A stretch of 64,000 nt of DNA from NCBI GenBank assembly GCA_037957365.1, contig JARHVA010004808.1:1284001-1348000 (forward strand), in the 5' to 3' direction. Of the stretch, positions 11,290 to 23,100 are shown piece by piece. The notes beneath the pieces were generated by a model, which saw only the letters and a program-made list of their open reading frames with translations, had not been told where the DNA came from and searched no databases. Numbering within the stretch: position 1 is the first letter of the stretch; every line of letters begins with the position of its first letter. A program made the position numbers and the translations under genes. The DNA is from Torreya grandis (lineage: Eukaryota > Streptophyta > Pinopsida > Cupressales > Taxaceae).

Positions 11290-12344
11290 TCTATCTATCT
11301 ATATATACATCCATCCATCAATCTATGTATCCATCCATCCATCTAAGGTAAGGCTGATTTTTTTGTCTTGGCCTATTTAGAATATCAACTTGGCACATGA
11401 GACCCCATTTATGGGAGTAAGGCATATTTTTCATTGTACCCTAAATATTGTTTAATTTTTTAACCCTTGGGGTTTGACCTCATGACCAATTTGTTAGTAA
11501 ATTGAGCCTTGTAGATCATCTAAACCAAGGTGTGTGTATGTGTGTGTGTGTACCAAGCATATATTATAACCTATGTAAAGTTTTATATAAACATGGTTTA
11601 AATGAAAACATACCTAGATTATACACTTTAAACATTATAAATATCCATATATTAATGTTGTAAGAAGTGCCTTATATTAATGAAATGTTAATACCAAATA
11701 AACTTTAGTGTGATTAATTTTGTGTCTATCCACTTGTCACTAATGGGTCCATGTTATAACACATGTCCTTTTACAATATATTATCTAATTATTAAATCAT
11801 AAGGAATAGGCATATTGTAAAATTCTATGGGTTGGTTTTGAGGAAATATTGGCACAACATTTTGAATATTGGAAGGCCTATAGTTCTCTTATCACTGGTA
11901 CAATTGTATTCTTATAATAATGATTAGTTTATGCATAATTTATCTATAATGGAGGACATATACTCCTCCAAGGTCTAAATACATAGTAATGGAACATGTA
12001 AAGGTAATGTTAGAGGTGGAGGAAAGTGATCCCTTACATATTCTAATGTTTTTGTAGTTTTTTTATTTACTAAAAACTATGAGCTAATGTTACTTGTGTC
12101 TTAAAATAACAATATTTCAAAACCAAAGGTGGATGTTTAAGGAATTTAGCTTTATATCCTTGAATTTCTCCTCTCTTTATGGGAAATGATCCAAAGAGTT
12201 TATATTATGTCTAATTCATATCAGATTTTGAATGATAATTAAAAAATGAAGAAGATATTTTAGTCAATTACTTTCTAATGTTGATTCATGTAAAATGAGC
12301 AATCATATTTGTTCATGAAAAAACTTGTGAAGTATGATCAAACA
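11290..12344 (+). repeat. repeated block A, copy 1
   Basis: About 1.05 kb that matches 27760-28820 in the same orientation. Landmarks include the CATCCATCCATC tract and ATCTAAGGTAA (11330s and 27820s), TGACCTCATGAC (11477 and 27960), and ACATGTCCTTTTA against ACATGTACCTTTA (11760s and 28240s). No coding frame is evident. It ends exactly at the left LTR of the Tat element (12350), so the Tat insertion occurred at its right edge. Confidence 0.7.
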
Positions 12345-12349
12345 TCTAC
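12345..12349. repeat. probable target-site duplication, left copy (TCTAC)
   Basis: TCTAC before the left LTR corresponds to TCTAT (27629-27633) after the right LTR. Four of five bases match. Confidence 0.55.
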
Positions 12350-13402
12350 TATATATGAGAAATATAAGAGAGGTTAGCTAGTTTATTAGTGAACAAAAAA
12401 ATGAACTTGAACAACTAGAATCTCAAGCCTAATCCTTAGGTTAATCTATGTGGAAAACAAGCTATAAATGCATATTAGAAGATAAAAATCATGTTTATAC
12501 TTCCTTAGAGTATTGTCTTGAGATCTGGTCTAAAGAGGTTGAGCTCAGCTTATAGATGTAGAAGTCTTTGTTAGTGCTAATTTCCTCATGTGGGAATCAC
12601 CTCTCCTTGTACACAGTTGATTCTTGGATTGGCTTGGATTTGGAATGAGAATTCGTTAAAGCTCCTTGTATAATTTGGAAAAGTAAGTTGGCATGAAGAA
12701 GCTTGTCTATAATGGCCAAAGGCATTTTTATTTATAGATTTTTTATAAGTTTGTGAACCATTGATTTGAGATCAAGATTAATGGTGGAGAATGAGTCATA
12801 AAAATCATAATCACCCACATGGAATGTGTACTATAAGATATTTAAGGCCTTTTGGAGTATGGAATACATCTTGGAATACAAGTGTAATGATGACCCCTTT
12901 TGGAGTGTATAAGAGAGGTGTAAGAGGAAGAGTGTGTAAAAGGAGTGTAAGACATGTCATAACCTTATATTAATTTCACACTTTGACTTATGATGTCATA
13001 CATTTTTGAGGCAATGTTCCAATTTTAAATTTAGGAAAATATAATAATTCCAAATCCATGGGTTATTTTATCAGAGGAATGGTTGGACTTGATTAATTGG
13101 GATTAATAAATAATTAGAAGAATGGTGGTTTTTTTGTAATGTTTCTATTTTTTTATCAAGTAATCACTTAATTTAATTGTGAAGACACTTACAAATGGTT
13201 TATTTAATTCAAGATGCACTTGTTAAGATTAATGTTGTAATACAATCCATTGCCCCAATCAGGGTTGTGTCATTGTGATTTTGGGTTAAAATGGTAGTTA
13301 AATTAGGTCCAATAGTCATTTCCAGTTAAAATTAAAAGATATTACATAAAATTGTACTTGATTTTGTTTAGGCATGGAAGTGATTAAAATGAAGTGTTTA
13401 CA
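12350..13402 (-). repeat. 3' LTR of the minus-strand Tat element
   Basis: Matches 26573-27628 throughout. Shared text includes ATGTGGAAAACAAGC (12450 and 26672), GCATATTAGAAGATAAAAATC, GAACCATTGATTTGAGATCAA (12755 and 26976) and GATTAAAATGAAGTG at the right end. On the minus strand it opens TGTAAACACTTC. The open frame at 12791-12973 falls inside the LTR and has no domain. Confidence 0.9.
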
Positions 13403-13413
13403 TTTCCCCCCTA
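13403..13413 (-). other. polypurine tract of the minus-strand Tat element
   Basis: Plus-strand TTTCCCCCCTA, read on the minus strand as TAGGGGGGAAA, directly abuts the TGTAAACACTTC start of the 3' LTR. Confidence 0.75.
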
Positions 13414-15560
13414 TTTGATAAGGTGTTACAAGACATTAGGCATGATAACATCTTTTCAAAGAGTAAAAAACTCATTAAGAATAAATTTGATAATGCTTGA
13501 AGAATGATGTCTTCACTCTTCTCATTTTTATTTAAAATTTATGAGTTGATAAACTCATATTGATGCCCAAAGGGTGGTTGATTAGCCCTAGATTCCCACT
13601 CAAGGGGATGGTTGGGGAAGATATTTAAATAGATGTGCCCTCAAAAAAGAGAGGAAGAAACAATAATGGGAGAAATTTACAAGCTTGGAATTAGAATAAA
13701 TACTAAATGATGGACTTGGCCCTAAAAAGGGTAGTCTTGGTTGATCACAATAATGTGCCCTGGTAGGGTGGATTTGATTAGTGATGCAAATAACTTCCCC
13801 AATGCAATGGATTTGATTATTGATCAGTCTAAATGGTTTTACCCAGTAGTGAATATTTTATTTTAATAAACAATGATTGGGTAATTGATTAATTAGTTGG
13901 AGGATAGTAGACAAGGAGATATTTTATTACAACTTTATTGGTGAGACTTATATTAATTTATTTTTTATGTAGCACTGAATAGTATATACCAGATGACTAG
14001 GTTGTAATATGCATAATGACTAACACCTGATCCAATATACAAAGAAGAATAATGCACAAATGATAAAAACCATGATGACAATGTTGTCATATGTGAATGA
14101 ATGGACTCAAGTACAATTTCATAACAAGAAGCACCATGATGATGACCCCATTGGTATAAGAGACTGATTCAATGTGATAACAAAAAAGGGAAACTAGCAA
14201 GCATACAAAGAAGCAAGCAAACAGAAAATAAAAATAAAAGCAATAGAAAGCATCTTGTTACTCAAAAGGAAAATAAAAGAAATGAAATAAGAACAATAAA
14301 AAATAATCATCATTGACAAACACAAAAACACACCATAAAATAAGTAATTAGTGAATCACTGGTCATGTATTAATCTTGGATATTTTTTCCCTAAGCTCTA
14401 GAGGACAACTGGCAGGACAAGATGGAAACATGGATGAGAGGAGGGAATAAAATAAAAAGGAAGGGATGGATGAGATGATTCTAAATGCCCCATGAAAGTG
14501 GACATTGCCTACATAGTCTAATGGACTTTAGGTCAAATGTAGTTCTCCCATGGATGTGGGAAAGAAGAGAAATTTTTATTAGTAAGATACTTGATTAAAG
14601 AGGAAGAAATAGAAAAGACATACTCACTAAACAATGAGAGAATCTAGAAAAATTAGGGAAAATGAAATGGTAATGGGATTGGTAGAGTTGACCTGAGATG
14701 GCCCATGCATCCAAGAACTACCTACATAGTCTATGTGTACCTCAAGCTAATGTAGTTCTCCTAGAAATGAGAGTGTAAATGAAGGAATGGTAATGGTAAT
14801 TTGGAAATGATTATGGTTGGATGAAGGGTTCCCACCTAACAAATTTAGTAAACCACACTGTCCAAAATATAGACAAAAGGATATTAGTGAATAGGATGTC
14901 AAAACAAGCAAATATTGTATGGATTAATATCTCTCATGGATATTTTAAGCTACTTTTGGAACTTTTTTGATTTTTACATTGTTTTTAGGATTTTCAAAAT
15001 TTTAGAGTTTTTGGCATCTCAACTAAATGGAGGATTATGAGATGTAGAATATGTTAACTAACAATGGTGAGAGTGTGGAGTAGGTTTCTCACAAAATTTT
15101 GGGAGTATGGAAAAAGGGTAACCAAGATGACCTTAAAAGTTAAGGACTAACTACATCATCCAAATGGCCCTGAGCTCAATGTAGTTTAACCCTAGTGAAA
15201 GTTACTATGAATCAATAATAAGGTTGAAAATAGGAATGACATATGAAAAAAAAAATAGTATAGGATTTAAAAAGAGCCAAAAGATGCATTTAAAAGAACA
15301 TCATATAGGGAAATCATGTGTAAGCTACTTTAACATACTATTTTCCCTAGATGTGCTAATGGTGACCAAATTTGGATAAGTTACTTGAAACTTTCTTGGA
15401 ATTTTAGCATTTAAAATTGTCTATTATATTGATGAACTAGAATCAAGATTATGAATGGTAATATGATGAGGGAATAAGATCAATATTGAATGACACAATT
15501 AGAAGTGGGATGAAGGGAGGGTATTTTAGGTCATTCCCCCAAGTAGGGGTCCTCATAGAT
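13414..15560 (-). other. 3' non-coding region of the minus-strand Tat element
   Basis: About 2.1 kb between the end of integrase and the polypurine tract. No domain is recognisable in either strand. It contains three degenerate hairpin-forming repeats at 14508-14549, 14721-14760 and 15149-15188. A long, variable 3' untranslated region carrying repeats is known for Tat-type elements. Confidence 0.55.
14508..15188. repeat. three dispersed hairpin repeats in the Tat 3' region
   Basis: Copies at 14508-14549, 14721-14760 and 15149-15188 share the frame CTACATAGTCTAATG..CTNAAGCTNAATGTAGTT. In each the outer CTACAT and ATGTAG are inverted copies that can pair; in the third the pairing extends to AACTACAT with ATGTAGTT. 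Spacing between copies is about 210 and 430 bp. Confidence 0.6.
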
Positions 15561-15564
15561 AATG

Positions 15565-16640
15565 TTTCAAGTAAATCAAGTGTCAAAATGTTTGAGATAC
15601 ATAATATTAATGGGCTCTTCTAGATCTTTGCCATCTAATGTAGCTAATATGTATGATCCATATCCATATTTTATTGTGATAGTAAATGGACCCAGTCAAT
15701 TAGGCTCAAACTTTTCCTTCTTTTCATAGATAACATTGGTTTTCTTATGGTTCTCTTTTAGGATAAGATCACCTAGTTTAAATTCTATATATTTGATACA
15801 CTTATTATAGATACAACATATCCTATTATGATATGCCAATAGATTATTCAAATAAACTACCATTTTTTCATCAAGTAGGTCCAATTCGTGTAGCCAAGAG
15901 ACTATAAATTCCTCCTATTCAATGGTATCCTTGAATGAAATGTGTAAGGAAGGTTATTCAATATTGATAAGGAGAATAACTTTGATTTCATAAACATGGG
16001 AATATGGTCTAGTTCCTGTTGGAGTTTAGGTATTGGTACAGTATCCCTAGATGGCAAGGAATAGTTGTATATGCTAATAATAGATAGAATTATTAATAAT
16101 ATTTTTACAGATTGAGAACAATGTTTTGTTAGATACTTCAGATTGGCCATTGGTTTGAGGGAGATAGGTAGTGGAAAAATGTTGTTTGATATGGTATTTG
16201 GCACATAAGGTTTTGTCCTTATTTTTAAAGGAGTTGCAATTATCAAAAATAAGATAATAGGGAATGTTGAAGTGGAAAATGAGATAGTTGAGGATGAATT
16301 TTGAAATTCACTTTAATGGCTTCAACACACTTTGTAAAATGTTTAGTTATAGTAAGGATATATTTATGGTCATCTAAAGAAGCACAATTGATTTTACCTA
16401 TGAGATCGAGTCCACATGTGGAAAATACACATGGCATAGTGATTGTCTGAAGTGGCTAAGCTAGTGCATGTATGAGACTGACATGATTTTGACAAGCCAC
16501 ACACTTTTTTACATATGCACATGTATCAAATTTCATAGTGGGCTAATAATACCCTATATGCAGGAGCTTCTTAGAAAGGACTAGTCCACCAGTGTGGGCC
16601 TCATAAGTCCCTTTGTGTACTTATGTAAGCACCAAGATAG
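15565..16640 (-). pseudogene. pol: integrase domain of the minus-strand Tat element (pseudogene)
   Basis: Integrase inserts the DNA copy into the host genome. Read on the minus strand, an HHCC-type segment appears first (AHTGGLVLSKKLLHIGYY, then YVKKCVACQ) near 16480-16620. The catalytic core follows (VFSTCGLDLIGKINCASLD, then HKYILTITKHFTKCVEAIK) at 16243-16437. The C-terminal part is at 15565-15884 (YIEFKLGDLILKENHKK, then LGPFTITIKYGYGSYIL, ending PINIMYLKHF). In the core the expected catalytic Asp of the DYFTKWVEA-type motif is not kept. The frame shifts at least once between 15902 and 16243, and stops occur. No chromodomain was seen, as expected for Tat. Confidence 0.8.
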
Positions 16641-16929
16641 ACTCTATCAAAGCTAAATAATGAAGTAGAGTTCCATCATAAGTTTTATGATAGAGTGTGG
16701 TATCGAGAATGGTATAATGATAAGTGGTATGAATAAAGGATTTTTTTTTTGGGAAAATTTAAGAAGGATAATGTTGTCATTAATGTTATCATATATGTTA
16801 TATTACCAAGGTGAGATGGGACCGATGATATCACATACCATTTAAGATTCAAAACATTCATGTGCTAGCCTTAAAAGATGTTCAATAAGGAACTGATAGT
16901 CTATAGCATGATCAATAATTACTATTAGT

Positions 16930-17300
16930 GAACCAATTATTTCCATTGCATTGGTAGTTCTATTTCCATCCCTTGGAATTTATTCAAATTGGATGTACTC
17001 ATAGCTCTATTTAAGATGGTCCACCATATTATTATAAGGAATAAACTTGTAATGTTTTGTATGGTATTGCTTTATCACCTAGTTGATAATCAACTGAGAA
17101 TATCCATGAACATGTAATTTATTGATATTCCATTATAATACTAGATGAAGCCTTGAAATGAGTGCTTCATACTATGTTATATTTTCGATACAAGAAAAAC
17201 CAATGAGGAATACTTTGAGAATAAGACCCCCCTATGGAGTTATGAATAGAATACTAGATCCTAGTCCATGATAAGTGTAGGAGCCATTAAAGTAAAGGGT
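16930..17300 (-). pseudogene. pol: extra ('archaeal-like') RNase H domain of the minus-strand Tat element
   Basis: Minus-strand reading gives LYFNGSYTYHGLGSSILF at the start, then YEALI, KLHVHGYSQLIINQV and IPRDGNRTTNAM before ending in IIGSL. This matches the second RNase H known from Tat elements. It sits between the first RNase H (about 17301-17860) and integrase, the usual place. The catalytic DGS has become NGS, and the Asp of the GDSQLI motif has become Tyr. About six in-frame stops are present (TAG or TAA), most at positions where Gln or Trp is expected. Inactive. Confidence 0.8.
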
Positions 17301-18700
17301 TCAATGTTGAGGTTTAGAAGAAATGTAATCCAAAGCCATGATTGAATCCTTATGGAAATTATATATGAGAAGTTTGGTATCTAATAAGGGTGATTTGACA
17401 AGATGATTGTCAAGTGCTTGCCCATTAATGGCATTTTTATTTACATATTCAATCTTAAATTCACCTAATAACATGATATATTTGGTCATATGACCAATCA
17501 AATTTGCCTTAAAAAGTAATTATTTGAGTGGGTCCACTTTGTAAATAAAGGTCTTGTTGTCGAGCATACAATTTTACAACTTTTGGGTGGAAAACACCAT
17601 GGATAATTAGGCCTCTTCATAGGATACCAATGCATGGCTCAAGTAATATACACTTTTTTATATCCCTTGACCATTATATTGTGCCAAGAGTCCCCCCAAG
17701 GTACATTTAGTCACTGTGATGTATAAAATTAATATTTATCTAGGTGTCAATAGAGTGAAAAAAGTGGATTTGATATATATTATTTTGATTTCTTAAATGC
17801 ATGTTTATAGTTGGCATTTCATGAGAAAATGGTACCCTTTTTTAGAAGATGAGTGAAGGGATGCCATCTCTCTACCAACTAAGTAATAAACCACCTAATA
17901 GATTATATATTTCCCTATAGGTTACAAATATAATTAATATTAGAAGGTGGAGACATTTATATAATGGAATTAACCTTGGATTGATAGACTTCAATGCCTC
18001 TCTGAGAGACAATGAAACCTAGAAATTTGACTGAAATAACACCAAATACACACTTTTTAGGATTAAGCCTTACTTTATATTCATGAATTATTTCAAATAT
18101 TATATGTAATACATATGGATGTCATACTCTAGTCTTGAATTTTTCCAATATATCATCCACATAGTCCTCAATAATATCATGCATCATGCCATGGAAAATG
18201 ATAGTCATTACACATTAGTATACATCACTAGAATTTTTGAAGCCAAATGGCATCCCTTGATAGTAAAATGTTCCCCATGGAATGGTGAATATTATAATAT
18301 GTTAATATTCAAGTGTAATTTTGATATGATTATATCCTAATAATCCATATATAAGAGATAGCATCTTAGATCTTGTTATGGAGTCCATAATCATATCAAT
18401 GTTGGGCAAAGGAAAGTCATCCTTTGGGAATGTTTTAATGATATCTTATAAATTAATTCATACTCAAATTCATTGTGGATTTTTATTGACTATAAATATG
18501 TTGGATATCTACTCTAAAAATATATAGAATAGATACACCCTACCTCCAATATTTTTTCTAATTCTTTATTGATAAGTATGATTATGTGAGGTTACATTTT
18601 TCTCAGCTTTTACTTGATTGTCTTAGCATTAAGGTGTTCAACAAGGTGATTTAAAAATAAATTAGGGTCCAAACTAGATAAATATAAATAATAGCAGGAA
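17301..18700 (-). pseudogene. pol: reverse transcriptase and RNase H of the minus-strand Tat element (pseudogene)
   Basis: The minus strand from about 18700 reads as gypsy reverse transcriptase: DDFPLPNIDMIMDSI near 18400, LLGYNHIKI, PWGTFYYQGMPFGFKNSS near 18220-18280, then IIEDYVDDI near 18150-18170, which keeps the catalytic YVDD. RLNPKKCVFGV and KFLGFIVSQRGIEV follow near 18000-18060. The RNase H part ends in HMTKYIMLLGEFKIEYV and NGQALDNHL (17301-17501), a signature of plant Tat elements. Stops and small frameshifts break it, so no enzyme can be made. The boundaries of the two domains are approximate. Confidence 0.82.
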
Positions 18701-20188
18701 AAAATATTAACACAATTTTGAAGGATAGAAGTAATAAGATCTCATTCCTCTTCAGTGAGGTATGCTCCAAGTTTGATCCATATGGGATCAGAAGTTATTC
18801 TAATATTTACTTCAGTGGTATCCTCCATAATCAATGTGGAACCATATTATAGAATAGTTGGTAATGTGGTACATTGGTCTTCATCTTCATCTAGTGGATT
18901 GATTGATTCATCAACTTCACCTGTGTAGGAAGAATATGAATCACCAAGGTCTAGTAAAGGCCATTTTACAAAGACGCAAGGAAATCTTGAGCTAATTTAT
19001 CAAATAATTTCTAATCCCCTAAATTGATTCCTAATTAGCATGAAGTTCTAAGACTTGGAGAGGCTTGGGATTCATTTAAAAGAGGGCAAACTTACCCATA
19101 TAATGGCACCTTAACATGGGACTCATCTTTTTATTTACTTTTTCCCTGGTTGAAAAGTGCCTCAATGAGGTTTTCACTTTGGGACCTCAATGTTTGATTT
19201 TATTTTTCTTTTACTTGTGACTAAGGAAATTCACCTACTCTCCAAAATAGGTAGTAGGGTCCAATATAAGATCAAATCCTTATTTATGATCACCAAGTGG
19301 AAAATTATATATGAGGCATAAGAAAGCATAGATTGCCTTATCATTTTAAAAATCATCTAATGGTATGTATGAGTTTTATTGGTCCTAATTGATCAATTGA
19401 GGATGATAGAGGAAAAGAGGGGAATAAGATGTCACACAAGTAATGGTATAGATTGTATTCTAGTTGAATAGGTTAATGTCAACCAACTCATCATAAATGC
19501 TATAGTAGGACTCTACATCACTATGAACATTATCAATATTAGATAATAAATTAGAGTCACTTTTGAGATCTAAGGGATCACCCCCAGTTAGTTTGTGTCT
19601 AATACCTCAAGTTCATTTATTTTTGGCAAATGATACTAGCTCAATAAATCCTTTCTATTTTTCCCCTAGGCCTTTTCCCTTATAGGATTGATTATCCATT
19701 ATCTTGTTTAGAATAAGATATTTTATGTTTTGGTAGAAAGTGGTAAAATCATCATTATATAACCATGAATCATCATAGACCTTGATTTTTTATTGCTACT
19801 AAGAAGTGGTTTTGATGAAAATCATATATCTTTTCTAATGAGAATCATCATTTCTATGCCATTCCATTTTATTAGATTTCATTTTAGGTCTACCATATGA
19901 TTTGGGTGTCTTAGGAAACTTGGTTATATGAAAAAAATTACAAATTTTGTATTCCCCAAGGCCATTAGCTTAAATGGTAAAATTATTAGATATTATAGTA
20001 GGTGATGTAGATAAAGTGGAGGAAAGGGTACTTGGATCCACATAATTGGACTCAAGTAGTTGATCAACTATATCCTTTTCCTTCTTGGAGACATGATCTA
20101 TGCTAAAGAGATAGTTTTAGCTTTTATATTATACTTCTAACTATTTACAAAATTGGTACAAATGTAGGATACCAAGAAAAATAAACTT
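18701..20188 (-). pseudogene. protease-to-reverse transcriptase linker of the minus-strand Tat polyprotein
   Basis: About 1.5 kb that should encode the region between protease and reverse transcriptase. I could not assign a domain with confidence. Many stops in all minus-strand frames. Confidence 0.4.
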
Positions 20189-20710
20189 CTAATCTAGAAT
20201 GGGTAAAATTGATACACTAATGAAGAGTAGAAAGTAAAACACATACTTCATAAATCTATGATCACCCAATAAAAAATTATATGATATCTCTAAATCAAGA
20301 ACATGACACAAATTATCATGGGTTAGAGGCCCAATGATAATAGGTAAATAAATAGTACACTGAGATTCATGATCCTCATTGTCATATGCTTTGATAGTGA
20401 TGGTATCTAGTAAAATATCTACTACTATGTAGTTCATGTTTGAACAAATTCAAAGTTACAATATTTAGCCTTGAACCATTATCTATGAGGAATATTTAAC
20501 TTTATGTTGGGAAATGATTACTTCTATGTAAAGTGGGTTATTATTTAAAGTTCGAAGGGATGACATATCCATTTTATCAAAGGTGAGTTGTTGGTGGGGA
20601 GCCATATGACTCAAAATTATTTGAAATTTATTAGGTGTAATGTCACTTGCGGCCTTAGACCAAATTAGAAGCTCATTCAATGTGTTATTGTGGAAATTTG
20701 ATGTATGCAA
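20189..20710 (-). pseudogene. pol: protease domain of the minus-strand Tat element (pseudogene)
   Basis: The aspartic protease would have cut the gag-pol polyprotein. The frame at 20483-20710 ends in NNPLYIEVIISQHKVKY, which leads after a frameshift into LIDNGSRLNIVTLNL near 20430-20500. That is the active-site motif of Tat proteases (IDNGSALN-type). The frame at 20189-20437 then gives TIYLPIIIGPLTHDN and DLEISYNFLLGDHRFM, matching the flap and the LLGRPWI-like C-terminal motif. Frameshifts separate the pieces. Confidence 0.7.
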
Positions 20711-20802
20711 AGATCTAAAATATAAATTTACATGGATGTCTTTTGTAGTTGTTCCACAATATCATAAGGTTTGTCACTAATAATAGCAATTGGCTTGGTA
20801 TT

Positions 20803-23100
20803 CTAAGGTAGAAGACCTTGAATATGATTTTTAAAGGAAAAACATGTAGGACATTGAATGGTAACCTTAGAGCATCGAGTTGAGATTATGAAACCTTGAG
20901 CTAGTAGGGGGTTATTATAATTAGAAGGGGAGTGAAGGCTTGAAATGGTAACTCTTGGATATTGATTAGTGTTTGGGCTATTATGAGCCATAGGAGGATT
21001 ACCAACAAATGGAGGTAGAGATCCTAAAATGGATAGTGAAGGTCATTGGGTATTGATTTAAATTAGCTTAGGATTAATCTTAATGGTATTGATATGTCCA
21101 GTACTAATGTGACCTACAACATTTTAGTCATAAGGGATATTTTATAATTAACTTGATTGGAATGGGTATCTTGACCTTGATTTTAGTTTTGTTGTTGCTA
21201 GTTTCATTTCTAATTCTATTTGTGAGGAGGTCTATTTTGATTTTGGTTGTGAGATTAATGTTGATTTTCATTGTTATGGGCATTATGCTATGAAAAAAGT
21301 ATTTTGTTAGATACCCAAATATTGATTAAATGTTGTGGCCACATCATCCAATGTTATTTCACCACTTTCAAGTAAATCTTGAATATGATGGTGAATTTGA
21401 ACACATCTATGAATGAAATGGCCTTTAACCCAATGATAATCATAAAATTCATTCTCATTATACCAATAAAGTTTAGGCTAGTTTCCTAGAAATGTTTTTG
21501 GCACTGTCTAAATGATCATGTTAGTGGTAGCTAGTTTTTGGAAAAACATTTCAATTGGCTCACCAAGATTTCTAAAAAATATGTTGTGATAATGACCTCT
21601 TCTTGGAGGTGGTATTTTTAAATCAAGAGGTTGAGTATGTGGGTTCACTTGAACAAGAAGTGGATGTACCATTTGTACATGTTGAGATTTAATTACCCCA
21701 TCTTCTATGACATTTTTGTTCATGTTAGATGGTTTAGGCTTATTTGATGTACTTGGTTATGCTTGCACAATAACTTGTGTTTGAGCTATATTATGAGCTT
21801 AGTTTGAGAGTAAAACTTTCTTATACCTTTTTTTATGAGGGCTTGCTTAATCTATATTCCCTTGGAAATAAATTTTTCAAACGTATTGGTGAAAATAGGC
21901 TTGAGGTTATGAGTTAATAAAACTATAGATTGACAATGAACATTATAGATAATTAATTTTTGGGGAGATTATGTGGGATTAGATTAGCTAATGAGAACCA
22001 CCATTATAAATAAGTATTAAATCTTTCTCTTTCTCTTTGTTTAGTTTGAGATAGATCAACCATAGTTATCTCATGTTTGACATTGAAGGAGAAGTGTTGC
22101 ACTAATCTCTCTAACAAGTCATCAAAATTATTTATAGGATTCTTAGGTAGACCATGAAACCATTATAAGGCATTCCTAGCCAAACTATGGGGAAGTAAGT
22201 GAAGTAGGTACATAAAGATATATGTAAATTATTGGTGTGCAATGAAAAACTCTTTTAGATGCTCTTTGGGATCACCTTTCCCTTTGTATTTTTCAAATTT
22301 GGGCATCTCAAAATGATGCAAAAAAGGTATTTAAACATAGATTATATCAAAAGGATAATAGCATATGTCATCTAATTTAAAATTCTTATTTTGATTTCCT
22401 ACCTGAATGGATGAAACTACATATTTGACCTAGTATAAATCCTAAAAAGTAAAAGTAGAGTGAGAAGAAGTGGGAAAATTATGTTAAGTACTCAAAGGTA
22501 CACTACTTTGACCTAAATAAAGAGGTGGTATATAATATTGAGGAATCCATACGTGATTGGTAATACCAAGGATATTTACTCTTTGATTAGAGTTGTATTG
22601 ATGATAGGGGACTTGCTGTTAGTAAGGCACTTATTGCTAAGTGTGATATTGATTTGGAAGGAACTAAGACTTGGAGGAATGTTATATTGGTATTATACAA
22701 AATTTAATAAATTTAGAGGGGAATTTATTGTTGATTCTTAAGAACATGTCTCATAGGGGGAACATGTTGTTGACTTGAATATGATACTTTTTGAATATAA
22801 ATGGAAAGTGGTTAACTAATAGAAACACATTATTGGTTAGACAACATTGGTTGGGGGTTAATCAACACTTGTTGCAATGCAATGTTGGTCACCACCTATT
22901 AAGGTGGGGATTAGTTACCACTTGTTAAAGTGGAGGAATGGTCACCCATTATGGAGGTGGGATACTGATTACCACCTATTAAGGTGGGGTAATTCCAACC
23001 TATTATTATGGATCAGATGGGTTTGTGACTTGTTGTAAGGTACCTATAATGTTAGAAGGAAGAGGTCATGGAGAAGATGGAATAATATTCTATTGAGTTT
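20803..23100 (-). pseudogene. gag: gag pseudogene of the minus-strand Tat element
   Basis: In minus-strand order: a Pro/Gln-rich N-terminal part with tandem PPQQVV-like repeats (22880-22995); the conserved gag domain near 21830-22310 (KEHLKEFFIAHQ, PHSLARNAL, WFHGLPKNPINNFDDLLERL, HFSFNVKHEITMVDLSQTK); a segment PPPRRGHYHNIFFRNLGEP (21508-21723); then a knuckle-like NEFYDYHWVKGHFIHRC with IQDLLESGEIT (about 21350-21460). A tail at 20803-20991 follows. Stops occur where Trp or Gln is expected. The start could not be fixed. Confidence 0.78.
22880..22995. repeat. tandem repeats of about 30 bp in gag, each with a CCACCT..AGGTGG hairpin
   Basis: Four units contain ACCACCTATTAAGGTGG, ACCACTTGTTAAAGTGG, CACCCATTATGGAGGTGG and ACCACCTATTAAGGTGG. 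On the minus strand they decode as repeats of Pro-Pro-Gln-Gln-Val-Val, with several Gln codons now TAA or TAG. The paired arms differ together between units (CCACCT with AGGTGG, CCACTT with AAGTGG). Confidence 0.7.
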
